Shown here in pieces: positions 1 to 10,533 of a stretch of DNA of 64,000 nt (position 1 is the stretch's first letter; each line of letters begins with the position of its first letter). The stretch is from Symbiodinium natans (taxonomy: Eukaryota; Sar; Dinophyceae; Suessiales; Symbiodiniaceae): positions 62,001 through 126,000 of the forward strand of contig CAJNDS010000274.1 in the NCBI GenBank assembly GCA_905221605.1. Reading direction: 5' to 3'. The notes below the pieces were generated by a model. It was not told the DNA's origin and searched no databases. It was given only the letters and a program-made list of their open reading frames with translations. A program made the position numbers and the translations under genes.

Positions 1-547
1 AGGTAAGCCCTAAACCCTAAACTCTAAACCCTAACCCCTAAACGCAAAACCCTGAGAAGGGACTCATAGACCCCCAAAACCCCGTGAGCCAAGCAACTGT
101 CAGCATCAAACAGCTCGTCGCATCTACATCAGACAGTAGGGGATCCGAAGTATGGGCCGTAAATTTGGGTTCCCTGTTCTATAACCCTCTTTTTTTCCTA
201 TACATAATCAGGGCCGATTCTTCGGATCTCTTTACATCAACCTTAAGGGACCATACTAAGGGCCTATGGTTCCGACGGGTTCTTGAGGGACGGGGTTAAC
301 AGGGGGTAGATACCTAGAAAACTTTGGGGAAGCTTTGGGAGCCTTAGGGAGTAGTGGGGAGTAGTGGGGGACCTTGGGTTAGACTGCTTCTTGGGCGTTT
401 CAATCGGGTGTCGGGGTTTTAAGTTCAGGGTGTCAATCCAATAAGGGTGAATGGGTTTATGTAGGGTTTAGGGTTGAGCTCGGGGGATTAGGGTACACCC
501 TATGCCCCAAAAAGGTCTGAGCCCAACCGCCAATTGAAGACTTTATC

Positions 548-2575
548 CTGAAAAAGCACGGCAAGGCCTCCGCCGGCACCCGCGAAGGGTCGTACTCGAA
601 GTCGTCAATCCGTGCGACCACGATCAACATGCCCATGTCCACCACTCGCTGCAGTGCGCTTGGGCCTTTTTGTTCAGGCTAAACCCTAAACCCTAAACCC
701 CAACCCTTAAACTAAACCCCAAACCCTAAACCCTAAACCCTAAGCCTTAAACTAAACCCTAAACCCTAAACCGCTTTCAGCTGTAAAGGGTTGAAGCGAG
801 CTGTGACTACGACATGGACTCTACAGAGCTCACCACAGACTTAAGTTTCCAGCGCCGGGCATGCAGCTAAGAAGGGAGGGCGCGCCGCCCCTGCTTTCTA
901 GCGTTTAGGGTTTAGTCTTACATAGATCATGGTAATTTGTCGCGCCTAGGAATTTCGCAGTTTCTCTTTATTTTTTGTTAGGTTAAGTTGCGGATATGAG
1001 CCCATAAGTTCAACAGTAGGTTATGGGCCCGAAATACAGGGCATAACCTCAACATAGTAGGTAAAGTTCTGAAAGGACCTGCCTAGACAGTCGAGCTCAG
1101 TGTACAAGTCCTCCCTCGAACCAAACTAAGCCTTCTGAACCCCCGAAGTGATATAGGGGTCATAAGCCTTGCTATTTAGTTTTCCCTCAGACTAGAATAA
1201 CAATAACCCCCGAAACCCTAGAACCCTAAACCCTAAACGCTAACCTCTAAACCCTAAACCCCAAATCCTAAGCCCTAATCACTAAGGCCACCCTAAACCC
1301 TAAACCCTACACCCTAAACCCCAAACCGTAAACCCTAAACCCTAAACCCTATATTCACCCCGCAGGCCCCAGCACCCTCGCAAATGTCCTGGACTCACCC
1401 TGTGAAGCAAACTTGTTCCCAGAAGCCAGCCTCGCAAACCGAAGAAGGGAAGAGGGTTTAGGGTTTACCCTAAACCCTAAACCGTATAACCCCTAAACCC
1501 TAAACCCTAAACCCTATAGGGCTTAGGGCAAGCTTGAAGCTAGATCACCCCCTAAAGTAGGGCTGGGACCTCCCAGGGCGTCGCTGCGGGAGCGCTCGAA
1601 CCAGCGGAGGATGTCATGTACCTTTTTGTGGGGTTCTTAAGGGAGGGTTTAGGGTTAAGGGTTAAGGGTTTAGGGTTTGGGGTTTAGGGTTTAGGGGCAC
1701 AGGGTTTCGGGTTTGGGGTTTGGGGTGGGGTGTTGGGGTTTGGGGTTTGGGGTTTGGGGTTTGGGGGTTTGGGGTTTGGGGTTTGGGGTTTGGGGTTTGG
1801 GGTTTGGGGTTTGGGGTTTGGGGTTTGGGGTTTGGGGTTTGGGGTTTGGGGTTTGGGGTTTGGGGTTTGGGAAATTTAGGGTTTAGGGTTTAGGTTGAAC
1901 CCTGTAAACCCTGGGGGGGAGTTCGGGGCTTAAGGTTTCGGAGCGCGTTTGGGGGGGTTTAGAACCTTATAGACGCAATTGGGACTTAAGACTCGATGCC
2001 TTAAACCCCTAAAACCTAAACCCTAAACCCTAAACCCCTAAACCCTAAACCCCTAAACCCCTGAAGCCCTCAGCCTTCAACCTCAGAAGTCGTAACCCTG
2101 TGCCGGAAACGTGCGTGTTGTTCAACCTCGAGAGCCCGACACCCCTTGAGGGTTTAGTGTTTGGGTTTAGGGTTTCGGGATTATATCGAATACTATAAGC
2201 CGCTTAGGTACACCCTAACCCTAAACCCTAAACCCCAAACCCCAAACCCGAAACCCTACACCCCAAACCCTAAACCCTAAGCCCTAAGCCCTAAGCCCTA
2301 AACCCTAAATCCTAAGCCCGTTCGGCGCAAGGCGCGGACGGGATGGGTGAGGCAAACTCCTCGTGGTGGCCGATCTGCGTGACCAGGGCTTTTGACTGGA
2401 AGTCCGGCCACCTTCAGGGTTTAGTTTAGGGTTTAGGGTTTAGGGTTTAGGGTTTCGGGTTTCGGGTTTCGGGTTTAGGGTTTAGGGTTCACCCTGGAAT
2501 GCAGAAGCGTGCCTCAAGAACTGAGAGCCAACTTCTTCGAAGGCTATCCATACTGGAGGAACCCTAAACCAAACC

Positions 2576-2649
<74 letters not shown>

Positions 2650-4496
2650 ACCCTAAACCTTAGCATCACCCCAGGCTCGTTGTTCTTCTCATAGTCCTCA
2701 TGCAAGCCGAATCTAATGAACAACTCAGGCCATGAAAGAAGAGTGTTTAGGGCTCCGGGTTCTCAAGCCCCTCTTGAAAATTTCCAGGCAAGAATTCCTT
2801 ACTGTATCCCTGTCGGACATTGGGAATTTGGCACCTTCCGGGGCTTGTAATCAACTAAACCTGCCGAAAGCCAAAGGACCTACACACTTCAGCCCTGACG
2901 CCATAAAATCGAAAGCCCTCAAACCCTTAGTACCCCAGCAACCATATTACAACAAGCCTACCCTTGTTCTGGTTCGATTTTTTTTATAAGGGAACCCATA
3001 ACCAACAACAAAGGTAACCAAGAACAAAGGTGAAGGGTACCACTGGGCTACCAAAAATCCCAAACAGCCTGAAACTCGAAGGCACCTAGAGGCTGAAACC
3101 CTACTCCCCAACCCTAAACCTTTGGCCCTGAACCCTAAACCCTAAACCCTAAACCCTAAACCCTAAACCCTAAACCCTAAACCCTAAACCCTAAACCTTT
3201 GCCTGGAGAGCCCGCGCGTCTCCTGGCCGGTGGCGACCAGTAGCTGTCCGGAGACGCACTCCTTGGGGGCTGAGGCGTTTGGCTTGGGTGTAAGGTTTAG
3301 GGTTTATCAGGGTTTGGGGTTTAGGGCTTTGGGTTTAGGGATTAAGGTTTAGGGTTGAGGGTTGAGGGTTTAGGGACTAGGGCTTAAGGGTTGAGGGCTT
3401 GTCAACTCTCCTGAGACTTTAAGCTAAAGACTTTTTGTGCAGCGATGAACGAATATGTTCTACCCGAAGCTTATGAGCCCTATTCAGCTCTTAGGGTTCA
3501 GCTCTTACCCAAAACCTACAAACGTCCCAAACCCTCAACACTAAACCCTAAACACTAGACCTTAAAGCCCTACTCCACCCAAAACCCACAAAAGTCCCAA
3601 ACCCTAAGCACCTAAACCCTAAACCCATATTAAGGGACCATGTAGCCACCCTTAGAACATGCCTAAGCCCTAAACCTTACTTGGAGGGTCATGGTACATA
3701 TTAACCAACTAGAGGGGGTTTAGGGTTTAGGGTTTAGGGTTTAGGGTTTAGGGTTTAGGGTTTAGGGTTTATAGCTGTACTATATAACCGTTCTTATAAC
3801 CCTATGAGGGCACTTTTTAGGGGCTTATCAGTACAGTTACAATTGGCAAACAAGTACCATGAACCTCCAAGTAAACCCTAAAACCAAAGCCCTAAACCCT
3901 AAACCCCGGAAGTACCATGAACGTCCAAGTACAGCAAGTAAACCCCAGAAGGATCACAGACCGCAGGGCTGGCCACCGCGGCAAGGCCGAGTTTTACGAT
4001 GTGGGGGCAAAGACAGACGAAGGGCTCGGGTATGAACCTAGTTGCTGAGTACCCTGTGCCACAAAAGGTTAACGGTTTACCTTCAAATTTTGGTGGGATC
4101 CTGTATACCCAAAAAGGTTCAAAAAAATTGCCTACTCAGCTCCTGGGGCCTAGATCAAGTCTAGACGAAGAAATCCTGGCCATGCCCTTCTTCACGCGAC
4201 AGTTACATTCCACCCCAACCCTCCACCGAAACCCTGTTTGGTTGAGTGTCTAGGGTCTACGGCCCCGCATTGCTCTGTGAGATATCCTACATGCCACCCA
4301 TTTAGGCACCTTTTGGGCTCGAAAAAAAAATCTTGGCAGGTACCCCAAACCCCAAACCCTGAACCGTTAACCCCAAACCCTTCTTCCTAAGCCCTAATCC
4401 CTAAACCGCAAACTCACGAGTTCCTCGAGGCACTGCGTCTGTGGCCGACATCACCTTCCAGCGAGCCACCCCGTCCGGCAGCATCTCGTCCGACAC
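548..4496 (-). CDS. Unknown protein, eight linked minus-strand exons (partial)
   Basis: Exons in transcript order: 4418-4496, 3197-3269, 2318-2411, 2097-2144, 1570-1621, 1399-1430, 834-866, 548-648. Each is open and ends at an AG acceptor and a GT, GC or GA donor, and all seven junction phases agree when the exons are joined in order. Donors include GTGAGT (4417), GTTTAGGG (3196), GTGAGT (1398) and GTGAGC (833); several acceptors follow pyrimidine tracts, for example near 870. Readable pieces include VSDEMLPDGVARWKVM, CVSGQLLVATGQETRG, VHDILRWFERSRSDALG and VVDMGMLIVVARIDDFEYD. No family was recognised. Both gene ends lie outside the recognised exons. Between exons lie CCCTAAA runs on the left and TTTAGGG runs on the right. 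The exon set is an inference from phase; the 2097-2144 exon is also open on the plus strand. Confidence 0.5.
660..780. repeat. CCCTAAA telomere-like run
   Basis: Near-continuous CCCTAAA heptamers with variants, lying in the inferred intron between the exons at 548-648 and 834-866. Similar runs of 3 to about 20 copies recur throughout the window; only notable ones are listed. Confidence 0.9.
1624..1897. repeat. TTTGGGG/TTTAGGG array
   Basis: A TTTAGGG run turns into about 18 tandem copies of the variant TTTGGGG between about 1735 and 1870, then returns to TTTAGGG. The homogeneous variant block points to local amplification rather than point mutation of single units. Confidence 0.9.
2569..2660. 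repeat. CCCTCAA variant array
   Basis: About eleven tandem copies of CCCTCAA, a one-base variant of CCCTAAA, in phase. The open frame through it (repeating PSTLNPQ) is a by-product of the repeat and is not coding. Confidence 0.9.
2929..3053. mobile_element. Short inverted-repeat element, GGTACC family
   Basis: The ends are TACCCCAGCAACC and the inverted GGGCTACC, with the family core AAGGGAACC and GGGTACCACTGGGCTACC. It matches the 116-bp elements at 55535 and 56271 that act as introns. Non-autonomous; no transposase is present. Confidence 0.65.
3680..3871. mobile_element. Short inverted-repeat element, TTCATGGTACTT family, split by a TTTAGGG run
   Basis: The ends are CTTGGAGGGTCATGGTAC and its inverted match GTACCATGAACCTCCAAG. 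A TTTAGGG run of about eight copies (3717-3770) interrupts the left arm; the rest (TATAACC, AGGGCACTTTT, GGGGCTTAT) matches the uninterrupted copy at 56649-56772. Confidence 0.7.
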
Positions 4497-4510
4497 CTGC
4501 AGGGTTTAGG

Positions 4511-4767
4511 GCCCAAAGCCTTCCTAAAACAAGGTTTAGGGTTTAGAGTTTAGGGTTTAGGGTTTAGGGGTTAGGGGTTAGCGCTTAGGGTTTAGGTTTA
4601 GGGCTTAGCGTTTTGTTATATAAGGTTTCTGAATTAAGGCTACAGTGTCTAGGGTGTATATACAGGCTTTCCCAAAGGCCAGCGATCCCGTTCGGGGATA
4701 GTGGCCTATACCCTCTCTCATCCCCTGCCCACCCCCAAACTCCAAGCCCAAAGCCTTCCTAAAACAA
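4511..4767. repeat. 22-bp direct repeat, 235 bp apart
   Basis: The same 22 bases (starting GCCCAAAGCCTTCC) occur at 4511-4532 and 4746-4767 on either side of a TTTAGGG run. This suggests a duplication that accompanied insertion or growth of the telomere-like block. Confidence 0.7.
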
Positions 4768-4857
4768 CAGCTACCGAGCAGCACACAACTACCATCAAGT
4801 ACCAAAAGAGCCACCCACATAAAGCCCAACACCTTGCAACCTAAACCCTATGCCCTA

Positions 4858-5170
4858 CCCGTGTAATATGATGAAGAACTTACTTTATCTATTTATTTGC
4901 TTCTTTGACTGTTTCTGTCAGTGCAACAGTTCTAACTGTTCAGATGTTTTACCGGTATCCATATCGTTATAGACTTGTTCCTTAAAATTAATGATATACC
5001 GATAATATGTGACTCGCTTGCTTTTGCTGTTTTGATACTTTTATTCAAACCTGATCTGTTCTCTTTTGCAAGTTTTTTGGGCTTGTTATACTTGAAGATT
5101 TCGTAAATCGATTTCATTTTGCAGCTGTTTTGTATTGTTCTTATAAAGCAACTTTTGCGACATAGTTTCC
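4858..5170. other. AT-rich patch without telomere-like repeats
   Basis: This stretch is clearly poorer in GC than everything around it. It has a 61-codon minus frame rich in Lys, Ile and Asn (4932-5117) that matches no family known to me. It could be a foreign insert, an intergenic spacer or an old mobile fragment; coding is not supported. Confidence 0.5.
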
Positions 5171-5558
5171 ATTTTGAGGTAAACCTTCACAGATATTTAC
5201 GTTACATCTACGGACTCCATCTCGTTGCCCGGGACAGGTTGCATTCTGTCAGTCTAGTATCTCAGCATCCGTGCCGCTAGCCTTCAAAACCTGGGCGTTC
5301 ACAGCAGAATCACACGCTGAAGCTTGAGCCGCGCCACACTGCGAGCCTGCCGCAACGAGCCTTTGTCCTATACTGAATCCAGGCTAAACGTATAGTATGG
5401 AGTCAACCGCAACTTCTCAGGATGCGCACTGGCAGCCAGACCGTGCAGCGGTCAGCGCAGGAACGCTCCGGCGCCTGGAGAGCTGCCGGCGTCGGTCTAA
5501 ATTCGCACTGATTCGGGAAACCAGCACATGCGAATAACCAACCCTGTCATCCGCAGGT

Positions 5559-5978
5559 GTGGAGCTCACAAAAGAAATGCGGAGGCCCCAACAGGGGCAT
5601 TCTCAAATCTTTTACCCAATAAATTCACGCCTGCAAAGGTGGGAGCTCCTCCGCGGCCATCTGGGCGTGGGTTTGGGATTTTGCCACGGGGCAGTGCCAG
5701 CTGCGTGTCAACTGCTCAAAGTCTTAGCGCACTCCAAAAAGTCTTCCACCGAAAAGTTGGCCTGCAGGCCAAGATCGATGACCTTTGGGTCAACTGAACA
5801 TCCACCATCCCGCGGTGTGTTGTTTGAATCTTCACCCGCACACCCTTATACATCCCTGCAAGTACTGCAGGAGGACGTGGCTGGTACAGTTAATGGTCTG
5901 CGCAAAGAAGCAATTGACCAGTGCCAAGATGCTGCCGCGCATGTCTGCTCTCTAGAGAGGCTTCCTTCTCAGCTGTAG
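5559..5978 (+). CDS. Hypothetical 139-codon open frame
   Basis: An open plus frame ends in a stop at 5976-5978. Its last part (LQEDVAGTVNGLRKEAIDQC) looks like a natural amphipathic helix, and the codons there favour G or C at the third position. The earlier part is less convincing, and a second plus frame is also open from 5528 to 5797. No family was recognised. It lies in the repeat-free block 4.86-7.66 kb, so it could be a separate short gene or an exon of something larger. Confidence 0.25.
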   Translation: MELTKEMRRPQQGHSQIFYPINSRLQRWELLRGHLGVGLGFCHGAVPAACQLLKVLAHSKKSSTEKLACRPRSMTFGSTEHPPSRGVLFESSPAHPYTSLQVLQEDVAGTVNGLRKEAIDQCQDAAAHVCSLERLPSQL

Positions 5979-6105
5979 ATACTCCCGCACCGAAGCGTTT
6001 GTAAACGCATTCTTGCGCGCTCTCCAGCACATTCTATATAGGGATTCCTGGTCAGCTCCAGAGGGTGCTGATCAGCGAACAACGTGGCCTCGAAACAAAC
6101 ACTCA

Positions 6106-6228
6106 GCAGCAGCACGCAGCAGCAGCAGCAGCAGCAGCAGCGGCAGCGGCAGCGGCAGCGGCAGCGGCAGCGGCAGCGGCAGCGGCAGCGGCAGCGCAGC
6201 GCCAGCAGCAGCAGCAGCAGCAACAGCA
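6106..6228. repeat. CAG / CAGCGG trinucleotide repeat
   Basis: About ten CAG units, then about twelve CAGCGG units, then CAG again. It reads through on both strands (Ser/Gly or Gln/Arg; Leu, Ala or Cys on the other strand), which produces long apparent frames at 5969-6655 and 6013-6306. A transcribed or coding repeat is possible but unproven. Confidence 0.85.
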
Positions 6229-6239
6229 GCCGTAGGGGG

Positions 6240-7740
6240 TAGGAGGGAAGGGGGGCAGGGCGGTGAGGGGTATAGGAGGGGCAGGGGGTGCCGGGGTGGT
6301 TACTAGTGGCAGGATGCTGCTGGGGATTCCCACGTTTCGTTTTTGCGAAGGCTTGCCGCGCGCAGACACCCTGCAGCTTCCCAGGCATTACCGCAAAAAC
6401 CGATATGAAGGCTGGACACATAATGGCCGGTCGGGAACTATCTTGCGGCTTGCGTGACCACTCATCGCCGTGGGGCCGCCTTGCGAGTCCTCGGGCCCAG
6501 ATTTTCCGAAAAAGCGCCGTGAGTACAAGCCGCAGCCTGCACTCTTGACTTGTTACACAACCGCCACCACGCCGCCGCCAAACATCACCAGCACCAGGGA
6601 AGCAGAAATGAGGGCATGAGCACGGATTGGGCGCTGCAATAGGCTGGACAAACATGAAGAAAGCGTTCTGTCAACCGTCTGAGCGCCTCACCTGGTCATG
6701 CTGGGCAAGCCTTTCCAGGCGCCATCGACGAGAGAGAACAATGCAAAGCGGTTGCCTGCCTCAGCCACTGCCAGCAGGCATCGACCTGCATCGTGCAAAT
6801 GCTCTTACAAACGCACAGCTCAAATCTGACCTTCTCCGTTTGGTACCAAGGATTACAGTGTTGCGATTGCCACTGGCAGGAAGGCCGAAGTATGGCTTGG
6901 GTGCTGCGACCCACATAGCCACAAAACATTGCGTCAACCGTCTGAGGGCCTCACCAAGCTCTCCAGGCAGAAAACCTTCTGTTCCCTGGGCTATTCTATT
7001 GCCGAGTGCTCTGCACCTGACGCTTCACAATATGCTTGAGCAGCCTAGCTCTGGTTCTCATGTGGTGAATTTACACCCTGCCTCGGCAAGAAAGATCACC
7101 ACGGCCAAGATCACAACGGCAAACGCACGAGACAAGAGAGATTCGGATGACTGAACACGTGCCCACTGATTCAATGTCATGTTGACGGCCGTGAATTCAC
7201 ACTTCTGCACTTCAACTCCCGGCGTGTGGTTGCTTGCCCCAACAGAATAATGTAGAGAGGCAAACTTAGTAGAATTACACTTTCGTGCTACTTGATGTAA
7301 ACAATGTGGGCTTTTGAAATTTAATGTTTCTTGCAATTATTCGATTTTTATCTTACTATGTGTTGCAGATATTCGTCGTAGTAGGTTCCTAATTTAGTTT
7401 TCTGCGTGCGTGTTCTTCTACTGCACCACCAGGTGCTTCTTGTTTGAACTGTTGAAAGTTTCTTCATGTATATTCCTTATATATTCTACACTTGCTGTAT
7501 TCCAACTTCCACTCTAGTGGGTGATTCTTTAAAAAGTCAAACGGTTTCGTATATTTCTTGTGTCATATCATCACTACCTGCATCATCGTCATCACCATCC
7601 TCCCACCACCGTCATCACCTCACTATCATCATCCTCAACATCATCGTTATCACCATCACCCTTTAAAACCCTAAACCCTAAATCCTAAACCCTAAACCCT
7701 AAATCCCAAACCCTAATCCCTAAACCCCAAACCCTAAACC
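6240..7740. other. Unique sequence, no supported gene
   Basis: No telomere-like heptamers occur until about 7663. A plus frame at 6627-7154 is open but resembles no family. Two related segments (about 6672-6698 and 6931-6957, sharing GTCAACCGTCTGAG) suggest an internal duplication. 7460-7665 is AT-rich and ends in a CATCATCAC-type simple repeat. It may hold the 3' end of the thioesterase gene, but no exon was found. Confidence 0.4.
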
Positions 7741-7765
7741 CTACACCCGAAACCCTAAGTGAGAC

Positions 7766-10494
7766 CCTGCGGGGTGTCCAGGGCCTCCCAAAGGCTCACG
7801 GAGAGGACGTCGCCGAGCTTGGCGGCACTGCGGTAGCGGACGTCCTTCGCTTGGGGCTTAGGGCTTTTAGGGTTTAGGCTTTTAGGGTTTAGGGTTTAGG
7901 GTTCGGGGATTTGAAGTTGTGAAGGGTAAGCCTCGTGCGCCTAAACTCTGCCTTAAGGCTGGACAAACCTATTCGCTATTGGTTTAAATCTGACAGAACT
8001 CAGCACCCCAAACCCACAGCCCTAAGTGCAAGGGGAAAAAAGTTCAGGGGTTAGGGTTTAGACTCCCAAATTACCATGTGAGATACTCCTAACTTCTCGG
8101 GAGCCTGAGCTTCGGATTCGGCCAAACCAATTCGTTAAACCCCGACAGCACCCCAAACCCACAGCCCGAGTTTGCGGTTGGGGCTTAGGTGTTTGAATTT
8201 GTTAGGGTTTAGGGTTTAGGGTTTAGGGTTTAGGGTTTAGGGTTTAGGGTGCAGTTTGGGGCTGAGGGTTTGGGGACTTCGGGTTCAGAGTGTTTAGGGC
8301 CTTGATCAATGTGGCTTAGGATCCCTACAAGACCCTTTAAGCCCTGAACCCCAAACCCGAAAGCCGAAACCCTAAACCCTAAACCCCCAACCCGAACCCT
8401 AAACCCCAAACCCTAAACCCTAAACCCCTAACCCGAAACCCTAAACCCTAAACCCTATACCCTAAACCCTCTTCCGGGCCTTAAGGCTCATAATAATAAG
8501 GTTTTGCAGTCCTGCGCCGCCAGGATCGCCGGCCGTCCAAGACCCTCCTGAGCCCAACAGCACTTCTTGGCGGGTGCAGGGGGGGTTTAGGGTTTAGTTT
8601 AGGGTTTAGGGTTTAGCTTGGGACGTTCCCCCTGATACTAACGGTCCTTAATAGGGATTATAAAGGGGTACGATAATCCCGATTAAGGCCTGTTAGCACA
8701 AGGGGGAACATCCCAAGGTTTAGGGTTTATTGGGGTTAGGATGTTTGTCCGGGTTTTGAGCGCTAAGAGCTCGGGTTTAAGGCGCTTGGCGGAGTTTGGG
8801 GTTTTAACGCGTAGGGTTGTGGGCCACTGGCCGGAGTTTCGAGTATGAAGGTTTAGGGTTTAGGGTTTAGGGTTTAGGGTTTAGGGTTTAGGGTTTAGGG
8901 TTTGGGCACGTCCTTGGCGTAGACCTCATTGAGGGCGCGCTGGAAGAAACGGAAGTAGTTGGCGTAGAACACCACTTGGAAGCAGTCGGTGTCCTGAGTC
9001 CCCATGCCCAGGTGCCCTTCCATCAGGGCTTACTTATAGTGAGGATGCTCAGTAACCCAGGATTAAAAAAGGGATCCTTTTTTGCTTAAAGGGGTTTGTA
9101 AGGGAACCTAACCCCCAAAAAAAAGGGAATAAGGGCATCCTAGATAGTAAGGATACCTGGATACCTGAATGGTGGCATTGAGGGTAAGGAAATTCGCCCA
9201 CCAGCCGGATAAGGGTTCGGGTAATGTTTAGGGCGGTGGAAACTTTCATAAAGGAACCCAAAGGCCCACTAGGGCAAAACGGGCACCACTGGGCTGGGGA
9301 GGGCCAAAGTACACCCCATCCGGTTGGGGCATCTGTGTCTCGGTGCCGGTGTTGGTGGGTGCTGCCGGCGCAGCGGTAGACGAGGATGACGTGGAAGCAG
9401 GCTGCATCATCTTCTCAAAGAACCGGCGCTGCATTGCCCTCTACTCTGCGCAAAACGGCCTGCTCCTGGCTCCGCGACTGAGCTGGCTGCACAAAGAGAA
9501 GCTCCGGGTGGCTTCATCGCTTCATCATCGCGCCTTTGTGGCAGCATTTCCTTCGAGAAGCACGGTCTTCTCTCTCCTTCGCTTTGACACCAACTGCAGC
9601 AAAGGGCTCAGGGCTGCAGCGAGCTGCTGAGCCTGCTGAGGTTGCGGCTCGGTCGCGGCCAGCTCTTGAGCTCACACGCGGAACTGCTGGAACGGTCAGC
9701 AATTTTCACTCCTCCAAGCCTGGAGATGGCGCTGAACCGGCAGAGTGTCTCAGAGTCGGATGGTGCCGCCAGAACAGCAGCTGCTTGTGCTCCAGCAGAC
9801 CCACACAAAAAAGGGGGGCAGAGAGCAGAAGACTTTGTCCATCTTTAGTGATGTAGAGGTCAAGGTAGGGTTTAGGATTGAAAGCTTTTTGCAACCAGCA
9901 GGCCGGACTTGTTCTTGCTCTCTCTTTGGGAAAGGAGTACCTGAAATCAGGAGTAGAGGGTTTACGGTTGAGGGCAAGGCTCACCCTAAACCCTACAGTA
10001 ATTGGCTGCTAGCTGCCCTTTGTTCTTACGGGCGGAGCGTCCACTTCAGGAACCAAGGAAGGACTGACGGAGATATGTATTCCTTTGTGATTGTGTCGTC
10101 GCCTGCAATTCCTGGCTTACAGTACCCTACCCACAGGGGAAATACTCTCAAAGTGCAAACTTTTGTAAAAAACGCCTATAAACCATGCCCTTCGTTCCGC
10201 AACCCGTAACCGGACCTCCAAACTCTCATACCTGCACCCCTACACCCCAAACCTTGAACCTCTAAGCCCTAAGCCCTAAGCCCTAGGCCCTCACCCCTAA
10301 GCCCTAAGCCCTAAACCCTAAACCGCCCTCCTCCATGTACACCACGAAGTCCATCTTCAGCTTCGGGGAGCCTCCATCCCCCGCGCGACGCGTCGCGCGG
10401 GCTGAGGGCCTTACAGCACGGCTTGGCTGTGCGGTCGGTGGTGTTTGGGGTTGTCTGCATTTTAGAAGTGTTTTCGTCAATCAATAGATAAATA

Positions 10495-10533
<39 letters not shown>

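Noticed and set aside
1-1350. Window start read as a chromosome end because of CCCTAAA runs
   Set aside because: Runs are short, in both orientations, interrupted by exons, and spread over all 64 kb, so they are interstitial.
5969-6655. 228-codon minus frame with Cys/Arg runs
   Set aside because: Long only because the CAG/CAGCGG repeat lacks stops; the flanks show no protein family.
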